A stretch of DNA of 64,000 nt, taken from positions 3,857,501-3,921,500 of the forward strand of contig WPIO01000035.1 of assembly GCA_009760855.2 (NCBI GenBank), given 5' to 3'. Origin of the DNA: Cristatella mucedo. Lineage: Eukaryota; Bryozoa; Phylactolaemata; Cristatellidae. This document shows positions 23,560 through 34,565 of this stretch, piece after piece; positions within the stretch are counted from its first letter, which is position 1, and every line of letters starts with the position of its first letter. Under the pieces are notes generated by a model that worked only from the letters and a program-made list of their open reading frames with translations, ran no database searches and had not been told where the DNA came from. The position numbers and the translations under genes are program-made.

Positions 23560-24480
23560 ACTTTCTGTAAGATTGCGCTCTGGTGGGAATACGAATGGGT
23601 GTTTTCGCTCACCTGAACTTGTCTGTCTTGCAAGAGAAAGTCGTTCAAGGGACATTGCAGGGCTAGTAAAACGACTTTATCTTAGGGTTCGCTTTGTTTT
23701 CAGGTTATTCTTTTCCTGCCTTTTGCGTATTTATCTGAATTTTGACTAGTTCCAAGAAATTATTCATTGCTAGCTTATAAAACAAGGTGTTTTCCTTCAA
23801 TAGAAGCAATTACTTGTTGACAGCTAACCAGCGAAAGCACACACATTAGGTACGTCCCTGGCATCATTTACTTGGCCCCTGTCAAGCTCGTTTATTCCCT
23901 TGTGTCTTTAGCAGCTGTTATCCTAAACGTGTTGGAAGCTTATACGTGGTATCATTATTCTTTAAATGTCTTCATTTTAAGGGCTATAGATCATAATCAC
24001 TCCATTTTATCTTTTTGGTTTTATGAACTCAAGGTAATGGTTAAAAGGGACAACGAAGGCAATCGTATAGTGGTGTTACACGTGAACTGGTTGAATCGCT
24101 GCAAGACGAACAACTGGGAATTCATTTACCAAGAATGTTTTCAATAATCAAATAAAGTCAGAGGCAAGAAAGCGATAAGATATCGCCGTAGTTCTGAAGA
24201 TAAAAGAAGCAAACAAGTTCACAACTGGAGTTGCGGTGGTGACTCGGTTTCTCAGCTTCCGTGAAATCAAAGTCTTTGGTTTCCGAGGGAAGTAAAGTTG
24301 CTAAGTTAAAACTTAAATGAATTGAAGGTAGGGTACCACCAGTAGTGGAGCCTGTAATATCCTTCTTCGGAAGGGTTCAATTAGATTTCGTAAGCTCAGG
24401 GTAAATTTCGCTCTTCTATGTGCTCGATACTGCTTGGATCGATAATCTACTTAGCGACTACATGCTAAACGTTCAGTGGC
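23560..24480 (+). repeat. 91-codon-ORF repeat unit, copy 2
   Basis: It aligns with copy 1 (15715-16317 plus 18490-18800, minus strand) and copy 3 (25050-25930). It contains the IAGLV core near 23655, an intact 91-codon frame at 23872-24147, and an AATAAA six bases after its stop. Confidence 0.6.
23872..24147 (+). CDS. Unrecognised 91-aa protein, repeat-encoded (copy 2)
   Basis: This is the homologue of the frame at 16296-16021 with the same length and stop position: VYSLVSLAAVILNVLEAYTW, HNHSILSFWFYEL, VMVKRD. An N-terminal hydrophobic helix is likely. AATAAA lies immediately downstream. The keeping of length between two diverged copies suggests former or present coding use, but the third copy is broken. 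No family recognised. Confidence 0.35.
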   Translation: MAPVKLVYSLVSLAAVILNVLEAYTWYHYSLNVFILRAIDHNHSILSFWFYELKVMVKRDNEGNRIVVLHVNWLNRCKTNNWEFIYQECFQ

Positions 24481-24904
24481 TTAACACGTTAGATTAATTA
24501 GGACACGAAAAACGTCTTGTTATCTGTGCAGGTGCTAGTCGAGCTCGACCAACAACGATTTTCCAGTTTGATCTTGCTGCTTTTAAAATTCAATTTAAAT
24601 ATCAAGGGAAAACTTTTAATGAGCTTCTTGCATTTCTGCTCCATGTGTGTGTGCTTCTTAAGTACTCACTTAGTCTCGGTTGTTTATGTTATACACCCCT
24701 GGCTTTTGTGGTTGTGTGAGTCTTTGCGTGTTTATATATTCATGGATGTATGTGTGAGTGTGTGGGCATGTATGCATGCGTGCATACATGCTCAAGCCCG
24801 AGCGTCCTCGTGTGTATGCATGGGCGTGTTGGTGCATCAGAGAATCTGTGAATGACAATTCTGACGAAGTTTGTGATAAGGGGAAGAGAACACTCTTGTG
24901 GGGA

Positions 24905-25045
24905 TATAATAATAAAACTAATAATAATAATAAGACACTTGATAAAGCGCCCTCAGAGAACTTAATCTCTCTCTCTGAGTGCTTTACATTTGCTGCAAAG
25001 GGAAATACGATTGAACGGTGAGTAAAGTCACGCTTGATAAACAAA
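24905..25045 (-). mobile_element. LINE family 1, 3' tail fragment
   Basis: An AATAATAATAA tail, then CTTGATAAAGCGCCCTCAGA and CTTTACATTTGCTGCAAAG, which are the inverted family-1 3' end. It is inserted at the left edge of repeat copy 3. Confidence 0.75.
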
Positions 25046-25049
25046 CGTG

Positions 25050-25930
25050 AATGGGTGTCTTTGCTTAGCTGAACGCACCGGACTTGCAACCAACAATCGA
25101 CACAGAAACATTGCAGGGCTAGTTTCACAACATTGTCATGGGGCTCGCTCTGTTTCCATTTTACTATTCTCCTGCCTTATATTGGTTTTGCATATTTATC
25201 CGCATTTTGACTAGTCATATTCTTGCCTAGTAGGCACGCAATTGTTGATTGCTAGCTTATAAAAATGGGTTTTCCTTTAACGGAAGTGATTACCTTTTGA
25301 CATCTAACCATCGAACGCAAATAAATTAAGTAAGCCCCTGGCATCCCTTGCTTGGCCTCTACAAACGTCGTTTATTCACTCGTGTCTTTAGCAGCTGTCA
25401 GCCTAAACGTGTTGAAAGCTAATACGTTTACCTTCATTCATTAAATGACTAGATGATAAGGTCTTTAGAGGACGTTTACTCCACTCAATTTTTTTGGTTT
25501 TTGGAACTCGAGGTAATGGTTAAAAGGGACAGGCGAGGGCATTCGTAGTGCTGCGTTAAAAGTGAAAAAGTCGAATCGCTGCAAGGCAATCAACTGAGTA
25601 TGCGTTTGCCAACAATTTTTAAATAATTAACAAAAGTCTGAGGCAAGGGTATTGCCTTAGTTCTGACCAAAAACAAAGCCATATTGCTCACAGCTGGAGT
25701 TGCTTAAATGAATCGGTTGGAAACTCCGGGTAATCAAATTCTTTGGTTTCAAAGAGAGTTACGATTGCTAAGCTGAAACTTACATGAATTGATGGTAGGT
25801 CGTCACCAGTAGTAGAGCCCGCAATATCCTTTGGCAGGGTTTTATTAGATTTAGTAAGCTTAATATCAATTTCAATTAGTCCATATCGCTTATCTATGTG
25901 CTCGATACGGCTTGGATCGATAATCTTTGT
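25050..25930 (+). repeat. 91-codon-ORF repeat unit, copy 3 (decayed)
   Basis: It contains the GCTGAACGCACCGGACTTGC box, ATTGCAGGGCTAGTTTCACA, and the ORF region 25347-25620 with several stops and frame changes. Homology to copies 1 and 2 breaks at about 25926, where a GC-rich block begins. Confidence 0.65.
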
Positions 25931-26720
25931 AATATCGCATGCGCCAACAACAACAGGGAAACTAAAAAAAAACTACTGAGGAATCTCGATACGTTACGCA
26001 ACGGGGCAGGCACAGGAAACACGAGGCCAACTCTCCCGACGGAGATGGCAATCTCAGGCAGGAGCAATCTAGAGTACGGGCAAATATGCAAGTACCAGCC
26101 AAGACGATATTGGTACGACGTTGGCTTTAGTAATGACAATGGCTGCAGTAACGGGGATTACAAAGCACTGTAAATTTCAACTCGCTGAAAGCTTGTGGAG
26201 GGAAGCCACGAACTAGTCGCTACAGGGGGAATCCTAAATATATAGGCCGTAACAAAGAGCCTGATATCCACCTGTGCTCGGCATCGGGTTCTCGTTGCCA
26301 CGCTTGCATGGCCGCATCGCCGGATTACGCCTACACCCATTCATATGCATAGCTCAGCGACACCGGGACCATCCAACAACACCGCTTAGTCTTCCAACTA
26401 TCGGTACTCGCAAGCCCCCCTCCCATGAACTCACGTCATTGCAAGCTCGGCCTCGTCCATAGGTCAGACCCCGGCCAAGCCAGTGACCCTTATCAGGTCA
26501 CAGCCGTCCCGTCCCAGCCAACCGAACCTATCCTGGGTACGTACGATCACGAAAAAGTGCAGCATCATATCTATCTTCGGAGCAGCAGTCCATAACCACA
26601 ATAACAGTGTGTTCATAATTGGTCACGATGTAAATGACCTCAGTAGCGTAACTATGTCTGTAGCCACACTGAAAAATGTAGCTTTGTCTCCATACCTTGA
26701 CCCGAAGCTAAGGTAGCTGA
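25930..26720. other. GC-rich block of unknown nature
   Basis: G+C is clearly higher than in the flanks, with many CG dinucleotides. It abuts the point where repeat copy 3 loses homology, so it may be a transposon or LTR-like insert. An open frame at 25898-26173 spans that junction and is not considered real. Confidence 0.3.
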
Positions 26721-27416
26721 TAAAATATGGTCTGGTGTCTCAAGCCTTACACCTGGTATCTAGAGTTCAAGATTTCCCGGGATACAGAAAGATTTTCTTT
26801 GATTTATCCAGATAAAAGATTCGTAATCGCTGTTTGGAATCGCGCATGGAAATCTACGGTTTTAGTTTTACTAGTTTAATTGTTTTTTAAAGAGCGAGGC
26901 ATCTTCAAAACGCTGTTTAACAGGCGAACCCTAATAGTTTGATTAGCTCGGGAAGCTTTATGGGCTTAAAAAACCCGATTGACAGCCTATTCCAATAGTT
27001 TGGTTTGTCGGATATTGTAAGAGGATGCTGCCCCTGGCCGTCTGTAACGACGAGCAATGGCTATTTTAGAAACGTCTCACTGAGTCTTAACCAGCTGTAG
27101 AGCAGTTTCAGTACGATTAGAAAGAGTAAAATAAAAGCGTTGTTTGGCGAGTATACGGGAATGACGGTCACGTCCTCGATTGCTGGCAGCTATCTAAAAT
27201 GAGTAGGCTGGGCTTGGAGTAAAAATAAAGGTAAAATAAGTAGGCTGAGTTGTGGAATAGAGTTCTTGGTGTTGAAGTCGGGAAACAGTGCGTCCGTGAG
27301 CCGCTTTTCAGTGGCTGAGTTACTGGCTGGCTACCAGCATGCGAGCCACTGTGAGTTTTAATATGATAACGCTGATCTACCAAGTATCGTGTATCTGTAT
27401 AAACCTTACACTAGCT

Positions 27417-27800
27417 AAAAGTAATAAAATTAAATGTGTCTTAGTCGGTAACTCCACAAAGCCACAAGGCGCATGTGTGTGTTAAGCAGGAGAGAGTTGT
27501 GTAAAGCCCACTACCAGCCTAAGCAGCTTTCGTTACGAATTCGGTAGCCAATAGACTTTTTTCTCACGCAACAAAGAGAAGTTGGGAAGCGTAGCAGAGT
27601 CTGAGAGCAGTCGAGGTAGTGAGAAGCGTGGAAGTAACAGCTGAGGACAGCTGAAAAGGATGAGCCATAGTCGGCAGAACAAGAGAGTAGATGTCGCTGC
27701 GAAAGAGTTTCGGAAGCGAGTTCCGTAGTCTAGGCTCTGCAGAGCTAAAGATTCTGCCGTTAACGGTTTTTAAGCAGACGAATATGACAGCTAATTTAAC
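27417..27800 (-). mobile_element. LINE family 2, 3' fragment
   Basis: The reverse complement reads as the family-2 C-terminus (LKTV.....FSSAEPRLRNSLP), the segment ending LLFVA, and the family 3' UTR with CTTTGTGGAGTTACCGAC. It has frame breaks. Confidence 0.7.
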
Positions 27801-28380
27801 GTGATATGCCGCCTGTTCCTACCCTTTAGATCCATTTCAGTTGTATTCATGAAGTTTGTAATGTAACCATACCAATCTAATGCAACTCTATTACACTGCG
27901 AAACATGCTTGTATAGATATATATTTATAAACTTGGAAACTGGTAATCTATTAATGCACAAATCAGCTCTCGATAACTAATATCATTGTGCTCGCATAAA
28001 TCCTCAGAGGCCTAGCTTTGTTTTGGTGCAGATGCAGTGTGCACCTCATTTGTAGCTATTCAATAGATCAATTGAGCCAAAGAGGAAGGTATTGATCGAA
28101 AATGATTCAGTAGGCGTGCCTTGAGAGAATTTAACCGGTTACAGCTTCACTTTACTTAAATTTAAGCAAGCTCAATATCGCTGCCAAAGTTTGGCAGAGC
28201 GATTTGTTCGCAACATATTACAGAGAAGCTAATGCGGTCGTTGGAAGGCCTCTTAGTAAATCACTAGCTTATGAGTAGCTTTGCAGATGCAGTGACTTTC
28301 CGATGCCTCACCTGTAGCAACCATGTTATTATCTTGATAGCCTGGTAAAATTGACTTTCCAAAAAGCCCTGTGAGCCTGA
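27801..28380. other. No gene recognised
   Basis: AT-rich sequence with no exon or repeat that I can support. Confidence 0.3.
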
Positions 28381-28384
28381 ATGG

Positions 28385-28620
28385 CTCAGCAAGAGCCATT
28401 CTCAACCTGGACCCGGACCTTCACTGGCCACATGCCAAGTCTACTTCTACCCGTTAGTGCTAAGGACCTCATAAGTAAATTAATCCTAGCTGAATAAACA
28501 GCCTTTTTGTATAGCGACAGAAGAGCCTTTACCGCTATAACCACTGCTTGCAGTGGCGATAAAGGATCGCCCACCGCAGGAATCGAACCCACGACCTCAG
28601 GACCCGAGGTCGTGAAAGCA
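28385..28620 (-). mobile_element. tRNA-derived SINE-like fragment
   Basis: The reverse complement carries a B-box (GTGGGTTCGATTCC, at 28571-28585) after GGTCCTGAGGTC. No convincing A-box is left. A similar body appears near 39360-39480. It is not called a tRNA because the acceptor stem and A-box are absent. Confidence 0.45.
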
Positions 28621-28777
28621 AGTTAAATTCCTAGTATACCTAGTAATACCTTTAATACCTAGTGTGCCATTACGGGTTTGTGGATCAGGTGTATTTAATT
28701 AGTTTGCATACTCGAGTTGTTTTGGCAATAATTGTGATAGGTATACTTTTAACTATTATAAATTAAAACTTCATTTG

Positions 28778-28880
28778 TAAAGTGCCCTAAGAGAACCTTA
28801 TCTATATTCAGGCTCTTCACATAAGTCACGGTGCTTGAACCCACGACCTAGGTCAGACCTGCATTGTGGACTGAATGTTG
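28778..28880 (-). mobile_element. tRNA-derived SINE, 3' half
   Basis: The B-box GTGGGTTCAAGCAC is followed (minus strand) by AGAGCCTGAATATAGATAAG and GTTCTCTTAGGGCACTTTAC, the LINE family 1-like tail also present in the fuller SINE at 43150-43288. Confidence 0.6.
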
Positions 28881-29109
28881 GCAAGTAGGGAGGCCTATAT
28901 ACCACATTTAGCAACAAGTGTTTGGTAATTATTGGAATCCTGTCAAACGTTTAGTGTATGTAGCAGACTTTTTTATCAAACGGCAGAACACCCTTCACGT
29001 CCATAGCCGCTTTTTGCGATTGGAAGTACAGGATCCCCTAACGAGGAACACGACTTATGACAGGGATAATGATGAGCTAGTTCCATGCCGCTCGACTACG
29101 AACCGGGGG

Positions 29110-31410
29110 GGGGGGGCAAATCATCTTCAGAAAGGTCTTCTTGATATGTATTCAGACTCGACGGACAGCTTCGATACCCTCACTGATGCAATGAACAAGA
29201 CACTCAAGAATGCTATTGACATGCTCCCGTTTATTCTATCCTTGTTCAAAGTCGTAGAGATTCCTTTCAGTTACAAAAACTCCTTAAGATGCACCGGGTT
29301 AGGTACGGACTTGAATGACGTTTCCAGAAATTTGGGTTCAATTCAGATCTATTCAGTTCAAAGACTTCCTCCGAGTATACAACCGGAAGCTTAACAAAGC
29401 TTGTGGTTCTTTTTTTATCCGAAAGCTGAATTCCTGCCAGTCGGACACTAAACATATGTATGCGACAGTAAACTATTTACTGGCCAATGCTGACAGGTCT
29501 GGCACCCCAGATATTATGGGCTCAGCCGAAAAGCTTTCAGCCTTCTTTACTATAAAAATTATGCACATTCGTGCCTCCATAAAGCCCCCTCCGACGAAAG
29601 CAATCACAGTTCCACGACCTGTGACCTTCCTTAAAAGGTTTTCCGAGGTTTCTTCATGCGATGTGGTTGCCTCATTAAGGTCTAGCATAAAGAGCTCGGC
29701 TCCTTAAGACTCTGTAATATCATCTCTGTTGTCTTCACTGGAAGATCAACTTAGCCCTTCCATAACCAAGATTCTTAATGCTTCTTTGGAAAAAGAAGTC
29801 GTCCCCAAGTCTTTCAAATCGGCAATCGTTAGACCAATACTTTAAAAGCCTGGATTAGTTGCAGATTTCGTTGTGAACTATCGCCCAGTTTCCCTTCTTC
29901 CTTTCATGTCAAAGATTCTTAAAAACAATATTGCTAAGCAGCTGGTTGAACATATTAAAAATATTGAAATGTCAGAAGCTTTCCAATCAGGGTTCAAAAG
30001 GCAGTACACCACTGAAATTGATTTCCTTCGTGTTAACAATGACATTCTACGTGGCACTGATGACGGGAATGTTACTGTGCTAGCTCTGCTAGATCTTCCG
30101 GCTGCCTTCGACACAATTGATCACGATATTCTGCTCGAACGATTGAGAGCAACGATCGGTCTTGCATGCGAAGCGCTGGCGTGGTTTATATCGTCCTTGT
30201 CTGATCGTGTTCAATCCGTGTCGCGTGGGGGTCAGGTCTCACCCACTAGAAGGGTCACCTGGGGAATCCCTCAAGGGTCTGTACTATGTCTCTTGCTTTT
30301 TTCTATTTATACTCAACCTTTGGAAAAAGTGATTAAGGCCCATTGAATAGGATATCACTTTTATGCTGAAGATACTCAGCTTTATTTGGCCCTTCGAGCC
30401 GTCTGAATCTGCTGCAGCAACTGAGAAACTGAGTGGTTGCCTTGCCGACATTCGATCAGGATGTCAGATAACTTCTTACAATCAAATGATGATAATACCA
30501 AACTGCTGCTCATAGGACACCCTAAGCGTGTGGCTGTATTAAAAGGCTTTGCTCTTCCTATAGGTGATGCTGCTGTGCGACCATCACCAGGTGCTCGAAA
30601 TTTAGGTGTCGTTTTCGACTGTTGCCTCAATTTTAAAAGCTTAATTCAGAAGACTGCTTCTACAGCTAGCCATTACGTCCAATCCCTATCCAATATTAAG
30701 AGCTGTCTTCTACAGTGACTTGTAGAAAATTTAACTTGCTCCTTAGTTCTGCCTTGGCTTGATTATTGTAATTCCTATTTGGCTGGGCTACCAAAGAAAG
30801 CAATTAGGCCACTGCAGCTGACTTTAAATATGGCTGCAAGGCTAACCTCCAAGTCCCTGAAGTTTCCGCATATGTCTCTTTCTCTAAAAGAGCTAACATG
30901 GATGCCGGTTGACCAACGGATTAAGATCAAAGTTCTTACGCTGACCCACAAGGCCCGCCACGGCTTGGCTCCTTCGTACCTAGCTGAACTGCTGCATCAG
31001 TTTCAGCCTGTTCGCACCCTCAGGTCCTGTGTGGCCAATATATTTGCTGTCTCATTCCTCCACTTAAAGACAGTAGGCGACAGAAGCTTTAGCTCTGAAT
31101 GGCCTAGACTGTGAAACTCGCTTCCACAATTCTTACGCAAGGACAACGACTCCAATACTGTAAAATATGGCCGATCCTTCTCAGCGGTCCTGAGCTGCTA
31201 CTTCCATGCTACTCACTACCTCAACTGCTCTTCTGACTCTGTAAGCTTCCCACTTTCTCTTTTTTGCTTGAGACGAAGTCTGTTGGCTAACGAATGAGTA
31301 CCCAAAGCCACTTAGGCTGAGTTCACAATAAAAAACTCTCCTGCGTAGCACCCACATGGTGTTTTTGACTGTGTGAAGTTACAGACGGCGATACATTAAA
31401 TTACATTAAA
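29110..31410 (+). mobile_element. LINE family 2, RT-bearing copy
   Basis: It runs from the endonuclease-RT linker to a 3' tail of ACATTAAATT repeats. It has at least six frame breaks or stops. The 3' UTR shares GTTACAGACGG.GATAC with the copies at 31600-31860 and 61000. It is distinct from family 1 in RT sequence and tail (ACATT rather than ATT). Confidence 0.85.
29315..31170 (+). pseudogene. Family 2 reverse transcriptase, broken
   Basis: Readable segments: NKACGSFFIRKLNSCQSD (29315-29707), NYRPVSLLPFMSKIL and LLDLPAAFDTIDH with GIPQGSV (29873-30346), then FYAEDTQLYL in another frame (catalytic YADD changed to YAED), LLLIGHPKRVAVL (30437-30718), and the thumb region LKELTWMPVDQRIKIKVLTL (30779-31114). 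Stops and shifts separate them. The changed catalytic Asp and the breaks mean it is inactive. Confidence 0.88.
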
Positions 31411-31599
31411 TTATATTGTTTGATTGCCAAACAGTTTCTAGTCTAAATCTTTGGGCAGGTGAAGCAATAAAAAGAGTGCCAAAAGAGATGTTTTTTTACG
31501 ATAAACGTGCTCCTTCCTACATTCAATTTTAACCCTGAGATGGAAGAGACAAACAATTATTAGCTAGTGTGCACTCTTGTTGCATATGCGTACATCTGA

Positions 31600-31860
31600 C
31601 GTAGCGCCACGGTCTTGGATTCTTTGAGCTGATACTTCAATGCTACTGACTACCCCAACTGCTCTCTTGACTCTGTATTGTTTCCCACTAACTCTTTGCT
31701 GCGTGAGACGAAGTCTGTTTTTACCGAATGCGTACCGAAAGCCGCTGAGGCTTTATGAGTGTGCTATACGAAACTCTCCTGCCTAACACCCACATGGTCT
31801 TTATGACTTTGCGGAGTTACAGACGGAGATACGTACATACATAAATACATACATACATAT
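31600..31860 (+). mobile_element. LINE family 2, second 3' fragment
   Basis: It repeats the family-2 C-terminal coding end and 3' UTR (GGAGTTACAGACGGAGATAC) directly downstream of the larger copy and ends in an ACATACATA tail. Confidence 0.75.
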
Positions 31861-32800
31861 TTTTTGCATGCTCCCATTTAAGTCTCCGTGTCACTATATG
31901 ATATATGCATATCTATTTTAAACTCTACATGTTGCGAGTATAGATCTTATAACCTTCATCTCTACACTCGTCTTTGTCGATGCAATACTGTTATGATAGG
32001 CATACTTCAGCTTCTAGGTCTATACGAGATAAGTCGTTTCAACAATGAAAAATTAGGGAACTCGTAGACAGCTAATGGCCGCAGCTCATCCACATTGAAA
32101 TCGGGTCGGCGCGTGCAAATTTAATAATAAATGCAAATTTTTCATCGTCATATTCTTCGTTAGTGACTACTCAAAGCCAGGGAGAATAATTGAGTGTAAT
32201 GGTGGAATATTATATATATATATCGCTCAAAGTAATTTGCTGTTTTCGATACGCATGTGCCTAAAATGTTGTTAGTTAATGTTGTTAGTTAATTCCGAAA
32301 TCAGACAGCCATCTTAAACCAAATTAGCATAAAAAAATAATTAAAAATCTGCTACTCTGTGTGACTTTTCCGCTAGACTTACATTACTGTAACTATGCGT
32401 TCATCTTTTTATGCAATTCTGTCGTTCTAAAAAGTTTTGAGCCGTGGGGATTACAGGGGGGGGGGGCTACGAAAGCACCACAAAGCTCAATGGAATCCAT
32501 CAGCAATCAAAGTACTGGTACCATCTTGAAACCTGGTAATGATGGGAAATATGTCATATTCGAACACGATACTACGCAGCTAACTGATAGTCGTCTGACG
32601 GTCGAAAGTATAAATTGCAATCTTGAGTCTAACAGTACAATACCAAGTTTAGTGTGGTTCAATTTTTTGCTTCTAGCATAGCTCAAGAAGGTGACCCAAG
32701 GTAAGATATTTTATCTTATAGGCACTATGTGTATGCATGATCGACGCATGTCCCTTTGGCGACGATTTTACGCATTAAAAATTCCATCATACCGTTACCT
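31861..32800. other. No gene recognised
   Basis: AT-rich sequence with a short TA run near 32213 and a poly-G run near 32456. A 106-codon frame at 32361-32681 has no recognisable similarity and no splice-site support; it is not called. Confidence 0.3.
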
Positions 32801-32804
32801 CCTG

Positions 32805-34565
32805 AGCCCTGGTACCAGACTTGCATGCGATTCCTTAAGATAAAAAGCTTACGAGTGGTCCGACTCGGTAATTTCATTTTGCTTTGTTTTTTCCTGTAAG
32901 AGTTTTTCCAAAAGCAGGTAAACCTGCAAAACAGAAAATACCCCTCCTATTAAAATTAATTGATCAGTTGAAGTTAGTTTTTTAAGAGCTACTGTATCTA
33001 CAACTCTGCCTTATTTTGTTTTCAGTCTTAGCTATAAGATAATTTGTATGGGATATTACTTAGTGAAGGCTCAATGCTGCTCGAGAGCCAAGCTCTTACT
33101 GTCCATGCTCGAGAGTGTGATACCGAATTCCGGCCAATTAGGTGCACGCCTGTACAGCTGTGACTTCATAAGTCGACTGTAGCAGCTGAACTCAGCAAGC
33201 TCACTATGATCAGCTTCCTCCTCAGCCTTTGTCTCTTCAGCACATTAATATGCATGTGAGCGTCACCTTAGGTGAAGGAGCAACACGAATTTGGATTAAT
33301 TTATAAACGCCCAGTATTTCAAATTTTAACTCTGAGCTGCACGGGCCAATGGCTCAGCTTCGTATACCTAGTTGAACTGTTGCCCCAGTGCTTCCTCCTA
33401 GAGCAGCGATTCTCAGCCTTCCTATGGCCGCGACTCTTTAATACAGTTCCTCATGTTGTGGCGACCATCAACAATTAAATTATTGTGAGCGAAATATGGA
33501 AGTGAATGTTTTGTGACTGTCTTAGGCGACCCTTGCGTAAGGGTCGTTTCACCACCGAAGGGGTCACGACCCACAGGTGGAGAGCCGCTGTCCTGGAGCC
33601 TTCCATATTTTTTCATAAACGGAGCAAGCAATTAGCCACTATTTCAGGGAAAGACTGTTAGTGACGGTGCCTCCTCTTCTGCACGATTTCAATGCATACC
33701 ATTCACCCAAAACTCAAACACTTATGTGACTTTAATTTTTCCTGCTGCAAACTTTGTCAACCTATATCCTGCTATGCTGAGCTCCTACTTCTTGCTATTA
33801 ATTTCTTTTACCACCCTCCAGATTTAGCTAGGCTTTTTTTCTTTATTGCATCACATTAAGAGTACTGGGTAACCTGTTTACAGAAAAAGCCACTTACCTT
33901 TGAGTTTGCTGCTATAATTAGGAGAAATTACAGATTTCGGCATCACTAGATGCTGGGAATATCTGTACTCTTTGATGTTAAAATATACACCCTAACCACT
34001 TAAGAAAAATTATACATGTACTTTAAGGTTAGATTTTTTGGCTGGTTCAAAATTCTCAATCGACGTTTGTCGCCAAGATATCGGTAATTTTTAATATGGT
34101 TAGAATCCATTAGATAAATAAACAATCTGCTCTTCTTAATATATCAGACCTCGTGTGGGCAGATCCTAAGATGCCTTGTTTTCTGCTGGTTTCGACTCAG
34201 TGTGAAACGCAGCTGAATGACTAACAGGGTGAATAATTATTAATATGACTGAAATCCATAATAATACAGAGGCAGAGTGATTCACTTGTAATTAATTTTC
34301 CATAGTATAATTTACACAATGGGCTGACAGAATATTAGGATGCAGTGAATTTAACATGGCGCTAAAACTGGAGCTGCAAACAGCTAATCTCTAGCTAGTA
34401 TATAAAGGATTGGGATAAAAGGCGGGCTATTGCGGTCAATTGCTTGAATAGCTATCGATTGTTTGCTCGCGAATTTTGTAAAGAAGTGATACACTTTCAA
34501 TGTAGTATGCTGAAATGTGCAAGACAAGTTGGAGTGTCTCTCAGACTTTCTCTGACCCATTTGCA
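32805..34565 (-). repeat. Inverted duplication, arm 2
   Basis: This is the reverse-complement partner of 12795-15120. It includes its own copy of the SPIN-like MITE at the same site but lacks the GC-rich 640-bp insert and the GC-rich minisatellite of arm 1. Confidence 0.8.
33404..33590 (-). mobile_element. SPIN-like hAT MITE (arm 2)
   Basis: It is a longer copy than its partner at 14386. On the minus strand it keeps the AAACGACCCTTACGCAAGGG and GGTCGCCTAAGAC boxes of the SPIN consensus as I recall it. The target duplication TCCTAGAG / TCCTGGAG is the complement of that in arm 1, so this is the same insertion event copied by the inverted duplication. Confidence 0.85.

Noticed and set aside
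28571-28620. Possible tRNA gene
   Set aside because: A B-box is present but there is no A-box, acceptor stem or anticodon arm; it fits a decayed SINE.
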